A stretch of DNA of 64,000 bases from Pseudoalteromonas piscicida. GTDB taxonomy: Bacteria > Pseudomonadota > Gammaproteobacteria > Enterobacterales > Alteromonadaceae. The notes beneath the pieces are model-generated. The model searched no databases, was not told where the DNA came from, and saw only the letters and a program-made list of their open reading frames with translations. Position numbers and translations under genes: made by a program. Positions 1-9,246 of the stretch are shown piece after piece; within the stretch, counting starts at the first letter, position 1; every line of letters starts with the position of its first letter. The stretch is from the NCBI RefSeq assembly GCF_000238315.3, contig NZ_CP011924.1, positions 3,526,501 to 3,590,500 on the forward strand. Reading direction: 5' to 3'.

Positions 1-70
1 GACTCAGAAGACCTAAGCGCTGGCGAAAATCTTTCACTTCGGTATGATATCGCTCGTAATTGATTTCCAT
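1..70 (-). CDS. 5' end of an unidentified gene cut by the window edge
   Basis: An ATG on the minus strand (complement of 68-70) opens a frame that stays open to base 1, giving 23 residues that start MEINYERYHTEV. It is divergent from the dUTPase gene with 14 bp between the two start codons. No clear Shine-Dalgarno precedes it and too little is visible to assign a family, so it may also be a chance open frame. Confidence 0.35.
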   Translation of the reverse strand, partial: MEINYERYHTEVKDFRQRLGLLS

Positions 71-84
71 GAAGAGAGAGCACA

Positions 85-705
85 ATGTCTGCAAACATCA
101 CTAAGCTTGTGGTTATGCTAGAAATGCAACATGCCATGAACACCAAAGTACACCAACAATGGTTTGAACAAGGGTTTGAATGGTACCGCGCAATTTGGGT
201 TGAGTGTGCAGAAATGCTAGATCACTACGGTTGGAAATGGTGGAAAAAGCAAACGCCAGATACTGAGCAAGTGATTTTAGAGCTAGTGGATATTTTTCAT
301 TTTGGCTTGTCTTTACGTATCGATGGCGAAACGTCATTTGAGCAACTAGCGACTCAGTTAGAAGCTCAATTGGCAAAGCCGACTACCGCAGAAGACTTCA
401 AGGAAACCCTTGAATTGCTTGCAAGTGCGGCTGTGACCAAACGCGAATTTGATGCCCATGCGTTTGCGGGATGTATGCAGCAAGTCGGGATGTCTATTGA
501 TGACCTATACCGTGGATATGTCGGTAAAAACACGCTTAACTTCTTCCGTCAAGACCATGGCTATAAAGATGGTTCTTATATCAAGGTATGGAATGGCCAA
601 GAAGATAACGAACACTTAGTCGAAGTGGTAAAAAGTCTAGATACAGCGCACCCAGACTTTAAAACACACGTGTACGACGGCTTAAAAGCTCGCTACCCAG
701 CTTAA
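85..705 (+). CDS. dUTP diphosphatase, dimeric all-alpha type
   Basis: This 206-residue protein matches the dimeric dUTPase family (dUTPase_2), which hydrolyses dUTP to dUMP and pyrophosphate, keeping uracil out of DNA and feeding thymidylate synthesis. Visible marks are an all-helical composition, an early acidic helix (WVECAEMLDHYGWKWWKK, about residues 37-54) followed by ELVDIFHF (about 71-78), which together supply the metal-binding Glu/Asp residues, and a late GKNTLNFFRQDHGYKDG motif. An AGAGAG ribosome site lies about 8 bases before the ATG. It converges on yrfG with a 4-bp overlap. This family is unrelated in fold to the trimeric Dut enzyme. The assignment is confident at family level. 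Confidence 0.88.
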   Translation: MSANITKLVVMLEMQHAMNTKVHQQWFEQGFEWYRAIWVECAEMLDHYGWKWWKKQTPDTEQVILELVDIFHFGLSLRIDGETSFEQLATQLEAQLAKPTTAEDFKETLELLASAAVTKREFDAHAFAGCMQQVGMSIDDLYRGYVGKNTLNFFRQDHGYKDGSYIKVWNGQEDNEHLVEVVKSLDTAHPDFKTHVYDGLKARYPA

Positions 706-1367
706 TCTATAATAGGTAGCAAGGTACGGTAATCGGAGACTGAAAGATATTCAGTGATCTCTCGCTCTGGTTGCCGACTGTCAGGGTTAGCAACGGCAAG
801 CAAATGGCCAATACCAAATTCTTTCGCAGCATTTAACACGCTAATGCTATCGTCCACAAATAAAGTGCGGGACTTATCAAAGCCCAAATCACGCTCTACC
901 TGTTGCCACAATATCTGACTTTCCTTACTTACGCCATATTCATGGGTTGAAACCAATTTGTCGAGATACTTATCGAATTGGGTACGCTCAATTTTCAAAC
1001 TTAGGCTGTTTGGGTGAGCGTTGGTCAACAAGATAAGCTGTTTTCCACTCTTTCTTAAGGCCTCTAAAAACGCTGGTACATCCTCACGAATTGAGATCAA
1101 GTGTTGCACTTCACGTTTAAGCTCCATAATGGGTAGCTGTAGTTGCTCCTGCCAATAATCTAGGCAATACCATTCTATCTGGCCCATTACCGCGTCATAA
1201 CGCGCGAGGATGTCGGCCCTTGCAGCCTCAAGGGTTAAGCCTTGACGTTTTGCGTGTGCCTTAGGCACGACGTCGAGAAAAAAGTGATTATCAAAATGGA
1301 GGTCGAGTAATGTGCCATCCATATCTAACAAAACGGTATCGATATTTGACCAATTTAGCATAGGCAT
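702..1367 (-). CDS. yrfG: HAD-family GMP/IMP nucleotidase YrfG
   Basis: This 221-residue HAD-superfamily hydrolase has the nucleophile motif DMDGTLLD near residues 15-22, motif II LLTNAH (about 112-117) and motif IV FVDDS (about 168-172). Its length and the opening LDLHFDNHFF segment after motif I match YrfG, a purine-mononucleotide 5'-nucleotidase active on GMP and IMP. It is divergent from nudE, as in many gammaproteobacteria where yrfG neighbours nudE, and its 3' end overlaps the dUTPase gene by 4 bp. Substrate specificity is inferred from the family. Confidence 0.85.
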   Translation of the reverse strand: MPMLNWSNIDTVLLDMDGTLLDLHFDNHFFLDVVPKAHAKRQGLTLEAARADILARYDAVMGQIEWYCLDYWQEQLQLPIMELKREVQHLISIREDVPAFLEALRKSGKQLILLTNAHPNSLSLKIERTQFDKYLDKLVSTHEYGVSKESQILWQQVERDLGFDKSRTLFVDDSISVLNAAKEFGIGHLLAVANPDSRQPEREITEYLSVSDYRTLLPIID

Positions 1368-1422
1368 TTAACTTCAAAGGCTTTATGATTAGGTTATTCG
1401 CCATGATAGCAAATAATGATCT

Positions 1423-1986
1423 ATGTCACATAAAAAGCATCCCACACCACCAGAAATTTTAGCTTGCGACGTCGTGGCTAAAAGCAAATTATTCACGGTA
1501 GAAGCACTTTCGTTATCTTTTTCAAATGGCGAGCAACGAGAATACGAAAGAGTTCGTGGCGGTGGTCGTGGCGCAGTAATGATCGTGCCCATAACTGCTG
1601 ATAATGAGCTATTATTAGTGAGAGAATACTGTGCAGGAACACATGACTATCAACTCGGCTTTCCCAAAGGGCTAATTGACCCTGGCGAAACCCCGGTGGA
1701 AGCGGGTAACCGAGAGCTAAAAGAAGAAGTGGGTTTTGGTGCAAATGCTTTCTCTGAACTCAAAATAGTGTCACTGGCACCGAGTTACTTTAATGCCAAA
1801 ATGCATATTTTGGTCGCTAGTGAACTTTACCCTGAGCAGCTTGAAGGTGATGAGCCAGAGCCACTGGTAGTAGTGAAGTGGCCGCTAGATAAACTATATG
1901 ACCTGTTACATCAAGAGGACTTTACCGAAGCAAGAAGTGTCGCGGCACTACTGTTATTAAAAGCACATTTGAATTTGGAGGCGTAA
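1423..1986 (+). CDS. nudE: ADP compounds hydrolase NudE (Nudix)
   Basis: This 187-residue protein carries a complete Nudix box: GLIDPGETPVEAGNRELKEE followed by VGFG, at about residues 85-108, with the REL-EE core that binds magnesium. NudE enzymes hydrolyse ADP-ribose, NADH, AP3A and similar ADP-linked compounds. The residues after the box (SPSYFNAKMHIL-like, here APSYFNAKMHIL) are typical of NudE. It is followed after one base by cysQ, so the two are translationally coupled in a housekeeping pair conserved in gammaproteobacteria. Confidence 0.92.
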   Translation: MSHKKHPTPPEILACDVVAKSKLFTVEALSLSFSNGEQREYERVRGGGRGAVMIVPITADNELLLVREYCAGTHDYQLGFPKGLIDPGETPVEAGNRELKEEVGFGANAFSELKIVSLAPSYFNAKMHILVASELYPEQLEGDEPEPLVVVKWPLDKLYDLLHQEDFTEARSVAALLLLKAHLNLEA

Positions 1987-1987
1987 A

Positions 1988-2791
1988 TTGCAGTCCTATT
2001 TAGAGCCTTGCATCGCACTGGCACAACGTGCCGGTGAAGCCATTATGGCAATTTATCAAGCCGATGATATTGGTAAAAAAGAAAAGTCTGACCACACTCC
2101 AGTCACTGCCGCAGATTTGGCATCTAATGAGATCTTAATGGCGGGTCTTGCTGAAATAGCACCTGACATTCCGGTAATGTCTGAGGAAACACCAATTCCA
2201 CCATTGAGTGAGCGACAAAGTTGGCAGCGCTACTGGTTACTCGATCCTATGGATGGCACTGGGGAGTTTATTCTTGAAAGCGGTGACTTTGCCGTCAATA
2301 TTGCGCTAATCGAAAATAATCATCCTGTGTTAGGCGTCATTTACTGGCCATCTCAAGGGCTGACATATTACGCGAGCAAAGATGAAGGTGCGTTTAAACG
2401 TAGTGACTCAGGCGAAAGTAAACGTATTTTCGTCTCGCCACGAGAAACGCTGACATTGGCAGTAAGTCGCAGACAAAAGCTTGAAGCGGTAAGTCAGTAC
2501 TTAAATAGTCAGTTCGACACTGTGGCACTTGGGTCATGTTCATTAAAAGCCTGCATTATCGCAGAAGGTAAGGCGGATTGTTTTTTACGAGTAGGGCCAA
2601 CGGGAGAGTGGGATACTGGCGCGTCACAAATCATCGTCGAAGAAGCCGGAGGTTGTATTACCGATGCTGAGTTTAACCCGCTGACCTACAATCGACGAGA
2701 AACTACCGAAAACCCAGACTTTATTGTTATGGGGCATCCCGATTGGCAATGGCAAAAGTTGATCAGTCCACATCATCGAACGATAGAATAA
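1988..2791 (+). CDS. cysQ: 3'(2'),5'-bisphosphate nucleotidase CysQ
   Basis: This 267-residue inositol-monophosphatase-fold protein contains the metal motif LLDPMDGTGEF (about residues 85-95; the usual form is DPLDGTKEF) and the second metal Asp in GEWDTGAS (about 207-214). CysQ dephosphorylates PAP, the inhibitory by-product of sulfate assimilation, to AMP. Translation appears to begin at TTG (1988-1990), one base after the nudE stop, so a non-AUG start with translational coupling is likely. The Met and Gly substitutions in the DGT motif are variants outside the catalytic Asp residues. Confidence 0.9.
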   Translation: MQSYLEPCIALAQRAGEAIMAIYQADDIGKKEKSDHTPVTAADLASNEILMAGLAEIAPDIPVMSEETPIPPLSERQSWQRYWLLDPMDGTGEFILESGDFAVNIALIENNHPVLGVIYWPSQGLTYYASKDEGAFKRSDSGESKRIFVSPRETLTLAVSRRQKLEAVSQYLNSQFDTVALGSCSLKACIIAEGKADCFLRVGPTGEWDTGASQIIVEEAGGCITDAEFNPLTYNRRETTENPDFIVMGHPDWQWQKLISPHHRTIE

Positions 2792-2856
2792 ATAACGGTT
2801 TAAGTTGAAGGTTGTGGGATTTTTGCGCACTTGAATTGTTTTAAGCATTAAATCCC

Positions 2857-2884
2857 TTGCAATAAAATTTTAATCCATTATTAT
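2857..2884 (+). promoter_or_regulatory. sigma-70 promoter for the initiator-tRNA array
   Basis: TTGCAA at 2857-2862 and TATTAT at 2879-2884 are separated by 16 bp. A GC-rich stretch (gcggcc) follows directly, as in growth-rate-controlled stable-RNA promoters. It is the only good promoter seen before the first tRNA-like unit at 2927. By-eye call. Confidence 0.5.
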
Positions 2885-2926
2885 AGCGGCCTCTTGAAAG
2901 GGAAGTCCTTTTTAAGAGTTTACAGG

Positions 2927-3010
2927 CGCGGGATGGAGCAGAACGATAAATCATTCGTCGAGCTCGCTAAACCTGAAAAGAATCGAAGGTCGTCGGTACC
3001 CGACGAAGAA
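2927..3010 (+). pseudogene. Degenerate initiator-tRNA-like segment 1
   Basis: The first 15 bases equal the 5' end of the genuine tRNA-fMet at 3032, and GAAGGTCGTCGGT later in the segment equals its variable-loop/T-arm region, but the D-arm, anticodon stem and acceptor 3' strand do not fit. It ends in a hairpin (GTCGTCGG with CCGACGA). This copy differs at several bases from the two later copies. Confidence 0.6.
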
Positions 3011-3031
3011 TAGATTCAAAAAATATACAGG

Positions 3032-3108
<77 letters not shown>

Positions 3109-3167
3109 ACATTGGTTGGATGTATAAAGTCTCAAGTACAAGACTTAAAATTAAGTACAAATACAGG

Positions 3168-3251
3168 CGCGGGATGGAGCAGAATGATAAATCATTCGTC
3201 AGACTCGCTAAACCTGGAAAGAATCGAAGGTCGTCGGTCCCCGACGAAGAA
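3168..3251 (+). pseudogene. Degenerate initiator-tRNA-like segment 2
   Basis: It has the same layout as segment 1: tRNA-fMet 5' end, then a palindromic ATGATAAATCAT-containing insert, then a T-arm-like GAAGGTCGTCGGT that folds with CCGACGA downstream. It is identical to segment 3 as read, but diverged from segment 1. Confidence 0.6.
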
Positions 3252-3273
3252 TAGATTCACATAAATATACAGG

Positions 3274-3350
<77 letters not shown>

Positions 3351-3409
3351 ACATTTGTTGGATGTATAAAGTCTCAAGTACAAGACTCAAAATTAAGTAC
3401 AAATACAGG

Positions 3410-3493
3410 CGCGGGATGGAGCAGAATGATAAATCATTCGTCAGACTCGCTAAACCTGGAAAGAATCGAAGGTCGTCGGTCCCCGACGAAGAA
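3410..3493 (+). pseudogene. Degenerate initiator-tRNA-like segment 3
   Basis: Identical to segment 2 as read and 242 bp downstream of it. It shows that each amplified unit carries one real and one broken tRNA-like segment. Confidence 0.6.
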
Positions 3494-3515
3494 TAGATTC
3501 ACATAAATATACAGG

Positions 3516-3592
<77 letters not shown>

Positions 3593-3600
3593 ATTTTTAA

Positions 3601-3849
3601 TTGGACTGCATAATCTAAAGAACTACTCCGAAATTCGTCGGTTCACTCTTCATAGGTTAATGGCTCCCGTAACCAATTCTTAATTGGACTGCATAATCTA
3701 AAGAACTACTCCGAAATTCGTCGGTTCACTCTTCATAAGTTAATGGCTCCCGTAACCAATTCTTAATTGGACTGTAGAATCTAAAGAACTACTCCAAAAC
3801 TAGTCGGTTCACTCTTCATAAATTAGCCGCTCTTGCAAACACTTCTTAA
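3601..3849 (+). repeat. Three 83-bp repeats carrying a tRNA-fMet 3' end
   Basis: Units start at 3601, 3684 and 3767, each beginning TTGGACTG, and a fourth partial unit begins at 3850. Each contains GTCGGTTCA and a GGCTCCCGtAACCA-like string, that is the T-arm and acceptor/CCA end of the upstream tRNA. The third unit is the most decayed. The layout resembles the E. coli tyrT repeats, which carry the tRNA-Tyr 3' end and encode rtT RNA. Confidence 0.85.
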
Positions 3850-4000
3850 TTGGTTTGAAATCTAAGTATTTACTCTCTAGGTCATCGCCCCAATTTTCAT
3901 CTTTTCCGCATTAAATTCGGTAGCTATACGCTGCGAATATTTGTCTATAAATCTTTATATGGTCTAGGCTTTTACTATCTCTTATTTGAGGTGTATGAAG

Positions 4001-5590
4001 ATGGATTTACATAGTATTCGAGTCAAAAGTTCATTGCCAACGGCTATGTTGACGATCGTGCTGCTATTTGTGTTTTTTGGTTTTTCAGTGTTGCTCAATA
4101 AAGTGCAATCGGCACTTGAGATCCAAACTGAAAACTATTTAAAAGCCGTGTCAGTGGTACTCAATGCGGATAGAGACTTTTATCAAGCTCAAGAAGCCTA
4201 CCTTAAATTATTAGCGGGTGAAGATAAGTGGGCGGATTTTGAAGAAAACGCCGAGCAGGTGAAACAACGCTATCAAAAGTATCTTCAGTTTATGTCACTC
4301 CACCAGAGTGAACTTGGTAGTTTTGCAACTTTTGATGCGGACTTTCAAAGTTGGTATCGCGTGACGGTGGCGAGTATTAAAACACCGACTGATAAAGCGC
4401 TTCAAACTGAGTCGGCTAAGTTATTTGGTGCAGTTCGTGATGTGCTTGATAAAGCAGGTGAATTAGCCGATGGAAAATCGGCTGCAAGTCGTGCGGTAGT
4501 CGTTTCTGAGGTTACTCAGATAAAGTGGGGACTTGGCGTTGGTGCCTTGCTCCTACTTGGTATTGCTTGTTGGATTGCTTATCGGATCCCTCGTCAGTTA
4601 GCAAAGCAGATAAATTTTGTGTCGGATAGGATCTCTGAAATTGCCTCTGGGGACGGAGACTTAACAGGTCGTATTGAAATCAAAGGAAATGATGAGTTTG
4701 CAAAGCTGTCGCTAAACTTTAATCATTTTCTCGAAAGTTTACAGGCGATGGTTACAGCACTTGTGAAAGATGGTGGCGAGCTGTCGAGTTTGTCGTCAAA
4801 ACTCAGTCATTATGCTACACAGTGCCATGACTTAATCGACTCGCTTGGTAAGTCATCACATACCATTGTTAGCGCGGTACATCAGCTAAGTCACTCAAGC
4901 CAAGAAGTCTCGTCGGTGGCAGAAAACTCATTGAAAGAGGCTGAAGCTTCACATCGCTACGCAGCACAAGGTAAAACGGTGTTGGCAGATTCAAAACAAA
5001 AAATCACTCATCTTGCTGATAATATGGAAACGGCACTCTCCAGTTCGTTAGCTTTACAAAAAAACTCTGAAAACATTACGCAAGTGCTCGATGTTATTCG
5101 CGGGATCGCTGAGCAAACCAATTTATTAGCGCTCAACGCGGCAATTGAAGCGGCAAGAGCAGGTGAACAAGGTCGCGGATTTGCAGTGGTAGCTGACGAG
5201 GTTAGGTCACTGGCCACTCGAACACAAGACAGCACTAATGATATTCAGAAGATGTTGGAAGCATTCTCACATAGCGTAGAGGACTCACAAAAGACCATTG
5301 AAGATGGTAAGCAGTATGTTGATGTTGCAGTAGAAAGTTTTACGAAGGCAACGGAGCTATTAGAGTTAATTGCACAAAGTGCGGTGAAAGTGACGGAGCT
5401 TTCTGAGCAAACCGCTCATGCGACTCAGCAGCAAAATGCAGTATCTACAGAGATTAGCAGTAATCTGACCGATTTAAATGACAGAACATTGGATGGCGAG
5501 CGGTTGTCAGGAGAAACACACCAAATTTCGGATGATGTGCTGCGAGTCACCAGTAAGTTGGTGGATGAATTATCTCAGTTTAAAGTCTAA
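4001..5590 (+). CDS. Methyl-accepting chemotaxis protein
   Basis: An inner-membrane chemoreceptor of about 530 residues. It has an N-terminal transmembrane helix (about residues 13-32), a roughly 150-residue periplasmic helical region, a second transmembrane helix ([19 protein letters not shown], about 174-192), a HAMP segment and a cytoplasmic signalling domain with the conserved hairpin tip [20 protein letters not shown] followed by [14 protein letters not shown]. It should relay a periplasmic stimulus to CheA/CheW. I chose the ATG at 4001, 7 bases after GAGGTG; an ATG at 3995 and a TTG at 3986 are in frame but sit too close to or before that site. The ligand cannot be predicted. It is monocistronic. 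Confidence 0.92.
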   Translation: MDLHSIRVKSSLPTAMLTIVLLFVFFGFSVLLNKVQSALEIQTENYLKAVSVVLNADRDFYQAQEAYLKLLAGEDKWADFEENAEQVKQRYQKYLQFMSLHQSELGSFATFDADFQSWYRVTVASIKTPTDKALQTESAKLFGAVRDVLDKAGELADGKSAASRAVVVSEVTQIKWGLGVGALLLLGIACWIAYRIPRQLAKQINFVSDRISEIASGDGDLTGRIEIKGNDEFAKLSLNFNHFLESLQAMVTALVKDGGELSSLSSKLSHYATQCHDLIDSLGKSSHTIVSAVHQLSHSSQEVSSVAENSLKEAEASHRYAAQGKTVLADSKQKITHLADNMETALSSSLALQKNSENITQVLDVIRGIAEQTNLLALNAAIEAARAGEQGRGFAVVADEVRSLATRTQDSTNDIQKMLEAFSHSVEDSQKTIEDGKQYVDVAVESFTKATELLELIAQSAVKVTELSEQTAHATQQQNAVSTEISSNLTDLNDRTLDGERLSGETHQISDDVLRVTSKLVDELSQFKV

Positions 5591-5600
5591 GGTATTGTAT

Positions 5601-5620
5601 GGTGTGCCGTGCGGCACACC
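5601..5620. terminator. Hairpin between convergent MCP and dipeptidase genes
   Basis: GGTGTGCC and GGCACACC form a perfect 8-bp stem with a GTGC loop. It sits 11 bp after the MCP stop. The T-tract is weak on both strands. Confidence 0.5.
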
Positions 5621-5684
5621 TTATGAAATAAGAGGTTTGAACAGTTATTTAACCTGAGGTTTGGATAAGGGATGTGCTAACAGG

Positions 5685-6869
5685 TTATTTAGCAAACTTC
5701 TTTGCGTAAGCTTCGGCTTGTTTCCACACGCGCAGGGTATTGCCACCTAAAATCTTTTTGATATCAGCATCGCTGTAGCCTCTATCCAAAAGACCTTGCA
5801 CAAGATTTGGATACGTTGACACGTCTTTTAGGCCAACTGGTAGTGAGTCACCCACACCATCGTAATCTGAACCAATCCCTACGTGATCTATCCCTATCAA
5901 CTTAACGACGTGATCAATGTGATCTAGCACTTGATCAAGCGTGGCAAATGGGAACGGATTTTTTGCTCTAAACGCCGCTCTAAAGTCGGTGCGATCTTTG
6001 TCTTTAGCTTCTTTTTGTGCTTCGTCACGCTTGTCATACCAAGCACCTGCTTTTGCCGTCACAAAGCTCGAACCAAAGTTAATTTGGATCACACCGCCAT
6101 TTTTTGCCAAGGCTTTGAGCATTTCGTCATCCATATTGCGCTCGAATCCTGGGGTGTATTTGCGCAGGGATGAATGTGAAGCAACGACCGGTACCTTTGA
6201 AATATCCATAACCTGATAAAAGGCGTCATCGGAAATATGTGATACATCAATGAGCATACCAATTTTGTTCATTTCAACCACAAGCTCTTTACCAAATGGG
6301 CTTAAGCCTTTCCATTTGCGGCGTACGTCATAAGATGAGTCAGAAATATGGTTGCTTTGCGAGTGTGCTAAGGTGATGTAGCGTACGCCACGGTCATAAA
6401 AATGCTTAAGGTTTTTCATCTCACCTTCAATGGGCGAGCCATTTTCCATGCCCATTGCGATAGACATAATACCATTGTCAAATTGCGCATAAATATCGTC
6501 GGTATTGTAAGCCATTGCAAATTTATCTGGTGCGCGATGTGCTAAGGCTTCCATACCGTCAATCAGTTGATTGGCGAGTTGATAGCTTTTACCTTTACCT
6601 TCAAATTCTAAATTAGCAGGAATATAAATAGACATAAATGGCGCATTAAGACCGCCTTTGACCGCGCGAGGATAGTCAAAATCACCGCCTTCGGTTGCTT
6701 GGCTAACATCATCCCATTTACTTTGGATGCGATATGGAACGTCGATGTGTGTATCAATTAGGATGTTATCGTGAGCGAGTTTAACTGCGCGCTCAGAGGC
6801 TTTGTATTCAGTTGCATTAGCGGTAGAAACAGCCAGCGCTAGGGCGCAAAGAGCAGTGCCGAGCTTCAT
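5685..6869 (-). CDS. Secreted membrane dipeptidase, M19 (renal dipeptidase) family
   Basis: This 394-residue protein has a cleavable signal peptide (MKLGTALCALALAVSTANA) and an M19 zinc-dipeptidase body: the metal motif DTHIDVPYR (about residues 39-47), the bridging Glu in AMGMENG (about 138-144), later His ligands in TLAHSQSNHISDSS and LIDVSHISD, and GIGSDYDGVG near the C-terminus. Family members hydrolyse dipeptides, some with broad or D-residue tolerance, and this one should act in the periplasm. It is monocistronic and converges on the MCP gene. Substrate is not deducible. Confidence 0.9.
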   Translation of the reverse strand: MKLGTALCALALAVSTANATEYKASERAVKLAHDNILIDTHIDVPYRIQSKWDDVSQATEGGDFDYPRAVKGGLNAPFMSIYIPANLEFEGKGKSYQLANQLIDGMEALAHRAPDKFAMAYNTDDIYAQFDNGIMSIAMGMENGSPIEGEMKNLKHFYDRGVRYITLAHSQSNHISDSSYDVRRKWKGLSPFGKELVVEMNKIGMLIDVSHISDDAFYQVMDISKVPVVASHSSLRKYTPGFERNMDDEMLKALAKNGGVIQINFGSSFVTAKAGAWYDKRDEAQKEAKDKDRTDFRAAFRAKNPFPFATLDQVLDHIDHVVKLIGIDHVGIGSDYDGVGDSLPVGLKDVSTYPNLVQGLLDRGYSDADIKKILGGNTLRVWKQAEAYAKKFAK

Positions 6870-6974
6870 AAAATTGCCTTTCCTTTATAGTTATAGAAAT
6901 TTGATTGTAACAACTCCTGTCACTACGACAACTGTTTACGATTAGTGCTGAATGTAAAGAAAGCTGAAGGTTTT

Positions 6975-7220
6975 TTAATACTCGTAATCTTCTTGCGCTT
7001 GCATGGCTTGAAACTGCTGCTTACTCACAATATTCACAGATTCATGTAATTCCGAGAAAACGATCAGTGCTTCTCCGGATTTTAGCTGTGCTTTCACTTG
7101 CGCGACTTTGCTCTCGGTACAGACTTCAGTATCGCCATAGTCTGTTCCTTCACGCAGTACATAGTGTTCAATAAGGTTGTCTAGCGTCTCTTGCGGAAGT
7201 TGTTGATAGGGAATGAGCAT
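6975..7220 (-). CDS. yheU: YheU family protein (UPF0270)
   Basis: This 81-residue protein begins [20 protein letters not shown] and continues with VLREGTDYG, the signature of the YheU/UPF0270 family. Function is unknown. It follows yheT by 1 bp in the same order as in E. coli (yheT-yheU), so the pair is co-transcribed. The 105 bp between it and the dipeptidase gene contain nothing I can name. Confidence 0.88.
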   Translation of the reverse strand: MLIPYQQLPQETLDNLIEHYVLREGTDYGDTEVCTESKVAQVKAQLKSGEALIVFSELHESVNIVSKQQFQAMQAQEDYEY

Positions 7221-7221
7221 A

Positions 7222-8229
7222 CTACTTAGCCTTACTATAAATTTGCTGTAAATATTGTGGGATAACGCTTTCTAGCCAAAACCTAGGTTTAAAGGGATTA
7301 CTTCCCGAAATAAATCCTACGTGACCACCGTGCGGACTCACTGCGAGCGTCACCGGTGAGTTAACCTGAGCGGCTGTAGGCACGGCTTGTGATGATAGCA
7401 TGGGGTCATCTTCGGCGTGGATCAGGAGTGTTGGTGTCGTGATCTGGGTTAAGTAGGGCTGCGAACTTGCTTGTGCGTAATAGTCTTCCGCGCCGTTAAA
7501 ACCATGCAGCGGAGCCGTTATCTTATCGTCAAATTGCCATAGGTCATCAATGGCATAAAGGGCAGGCTTGTCTATCCTAATTTGCGACTGGATGGTGTCT
7601 AGCTTACGTGAAAAAGACTTCTTCATCCTGTCTAGCAAGTATTTTTGATAGAGTTTAAAACAGCTCTTCCTGATCACCTGGCAAGAGGAAGAAAGGTGAT
7701 AAGGCGCTGAGACAACGACGCCAGCTTCAAGACCGCTTTGCGATTTGGTTTCTCCCAAGTATTTGGCAAGTACATTGCCACCGAGCGAGAAACCAACCGC
7801 AAATAATGGCCGTTTAGGAAAACGGGATTTTAGCGTGTCTATAAAAAAGCCAAGATCTGAGGTTTCGCCGCTATGATAAGCTCTGGCTTGGCGATTTACT
7901 TCACGTGAGCAGTTGCGAAAGTGCATCAGTACGGCGTCAAAACCATGGTGTACCAACGCTTTTAATAGGCCTTTTGCATAAAAGCTGTTGATATTGCCTT
8001 CTAGCCCATGCAATACCACAACCAGCGGTGCCGATTTATCGCCGTGTTTTGCCCATGCAAGTTCTAAAAAGTCATCGTCTGGTGTGTCTAGTGTTTCATA
8101 GTCGACGGGCACCTGTAATCTCGGCCTAAAGAATCGCGGTAGTATGGTTTGGGCATGGCGGTTGCGCATCCACCAAGCGGGTTTAAATTCGTAATTATCG
8201 GCTGTTATTGTTTTCATGGCTTGATTCAT
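7222..8229 (-). CDS. yheT: Alpha/beta hydrolase YheT
   Basis: An AB-hydrolase of about 335 residues in the YheT group. Visible are [13 protein letters not shown] near the N-terminus, the oxyanion region [14 protein letters not shown], the nucleophile elbow [15 protein letters not shown], an Asp in HAEDDPML and the His in SPHGGHVGF, a complete Ser-Asp-His triad. The open frame extends to 8298, but YheT homologues begin near [17 protein letters not shown], so I take the ATG at 8229 (another is at 8217). No strong ribosome site decides between them. The physiological ester substrate is unknown. Confidence 0.87.
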   Translation of the reverse strand: MNQAMKTITADNYEFKPAWWMRNRHAQTILPRFFRPRLQVPVDYETLDTPDDDFLELAWAKHGDKSAPLVVVLHGLEGNINSFYAKGLLKALVHHGFDAVLMHFRNCSREVNRQARAYHSGETSDLGFFIDTLKSRFPKRPLFAVGFSLGGNVLAKYLGETKSQSGLEAGVVVSAPYHLSSSCQVIRKSCFKLYQKYLLDRMKKSFSRKLDTIQSQIRIDKPALYAIDDLWQFDDKITAPLHGFNGAEDYYAQASSQPYLTQITTPTLLIHAEDDPMLSSQAVPTAAQVNSPVTLAVSPHGGHVGFISGSNPFKPRFWLESVIPQYLQQIYSKAK

Positions 8230-8344
8230 AATAGAAACTGCGTCTTTTTGACGGTTGCTCGCAAAGCAAAGAAAGGAAGCTATCCAGTTGCAAAACACGT
8301 TTTAGCCAGTTTAACGTATTATCAGTTGAGGGTTAAGCAAATAA

Positions 8345-8378
8345 AAAGCACCCGACCAGTAAACTGATAAGGTGCTTT
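8345..8378 (-). terminator. Intrinsic terminator after the DUF3149 gene
   Basis: On the minus strand AAAGCACC pairs with GGTGCTTT and is followed by TTTAT. It lies 99 bp downstream of the DUF3149 stop and upstream of yheT, separating the two transcription units. Confidence 0.6.
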
Positions 8379-8476
8379 GTGCGTCGTGCTTAATTCTGCA
8401 AGTTGGGGAACTACGTCGAGCCGATCTTCTACTACTTATTCTTCAATCGCCCCAAGGTAATACATTTAAATCTGTT

Positions 8477-8623
8477 CTATTGTTCGTTAGGTACTTCAGC
8501 GTCCATGACTTTTTTAATGAAAAAGTAGACGTAATAACAGCACAGCAAAATTACAATCCCTAAAAAGCCAAAAGACAGAAACAACACAGGGTCGGAAAAA
8601 AAGTCTCTAAAGAATACGTTCAT
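8477..8623 (-). CDS. Small DUF3149 membrane protein
   Basis: A 48-residue protein starting MNVFFRDFFSDPVLFLS, with one transmembrane helix (about residues 13-34) and a short charged tail (KKVMDAEVPNEQ). It matches the DUF3149 family, common in marine gammaproteobacteria and of unknown function. The ATG at 8623 follows AGGAGG by 7 bases, which overrides the upstream in-frame start that would give 72 residues. Two FNR-like palindromes lie upstream (8682 and 8733), so low-oxygen control is likely. Confidence 0.82.
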   Translation of the reverse strand: MNVFFRDFFSDPVLFLSFGFLGIVILLCCYYVYFFIKKVMDAEVPNEQ

Positions 8624-8653
8624 GGCTGTGCCTCCTAATTTGTCGATGAGTAA

Positions 8654-8746
8654 ATAGTAGTGGAGGTCTGAGGGACTTGATATGATCAAGATCAAGTTTC
8701 AATCCTGAGTGAAATTAAACCTAGGCAAAGGCTTGATCTCGATCAG
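8654..8746 (-). promoter_or_regulatory. Two FNR-type sites and promoter for the DUF3149 gene
   Basis: On the minus strand 8695-8682 reads TTGATcttgATCAT, one mismatch from the FNR consensus TTGAT-N4-ATCAA. A second site at 8733-8746 reads TTGATctcgATCAG. Their centres are 51 bp apart. TACTAT at 8659-8654 could be the -10 box; the implied start near 8647 puts the proximal site at -41.5, the class II activator position. By-eye call. Confidence 0.55.
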
Positions 8747-8796
8747 GTTCTATATCTAAGTTGGGTAAATAACAGGGCTTATATTGATTTAATGGT

Positions 8797-9246
8797 TTAG
8801 AAGTCAGTCGTATTGAATAAAGCGTCGTACTCACTCTGACTCAAATAGAGCAGCACATTGCTACATGATTGCAGTGGCACAAATGAAAAGCGCTTTAATG
8901 TCTCCAGCAATAACGCTTGTTGGCGCTTTTCAAGCTCAAGCTCTGCAGTCAGCATCGCTGAACGCAACTTTTTATAGTCTTGGTAGTCTTGATGATGTGC
9001 TTTTAGGGTGTTGCGGATCGCGCGTTGAGGTTGTAACACCGCTTGGTCAAATTGCTTAGCAGTATTTACCAGTGAGGCTAGGGTGTCGGGGGTAATCGTC
9101 AGTGCTAAAGTGTCTAGGTAACAAAGTAACAAACACAGGTTGATATTTTTGCCTGCAGCATCTTGCAAATTCAGCAGCCGCGATTGCATTTGCGGGCGGC
9201 TGTAGAATTCACAGGCAAACTGCCAAAAGTCTTCACGACTTAGCAT
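8797..9246 (-). CDS. TIGR02444 (DUF2390) family protein
   Basis: This 149-residue, Leu/Gln-rich, probably all-helical protein opens with LSREDFWQFACEFYSRP and has INLCLLLCYLD (about residues 34-44), matching the TIGR02444 family. Function is unknown. It starts inside the end of yheS (7-bp overlap), an arrangement that implies co-expression with that ABC-F factor, as in related genomes. Confidence 0.82.
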   Translation of the reverse strand: MLSREDFWQFACEFYSRPQMQSRLLNLQDAAGKNINLCLLLCYLDTLALTITPDTLASLVNTAKQFDQAVLQPQRAIRNTLKAHHQDYQDYKKLRSAMLTAELELEKRQQALLLETLKRFSFVPLQSCSNVLLYLSQSEYDALFNTTDF

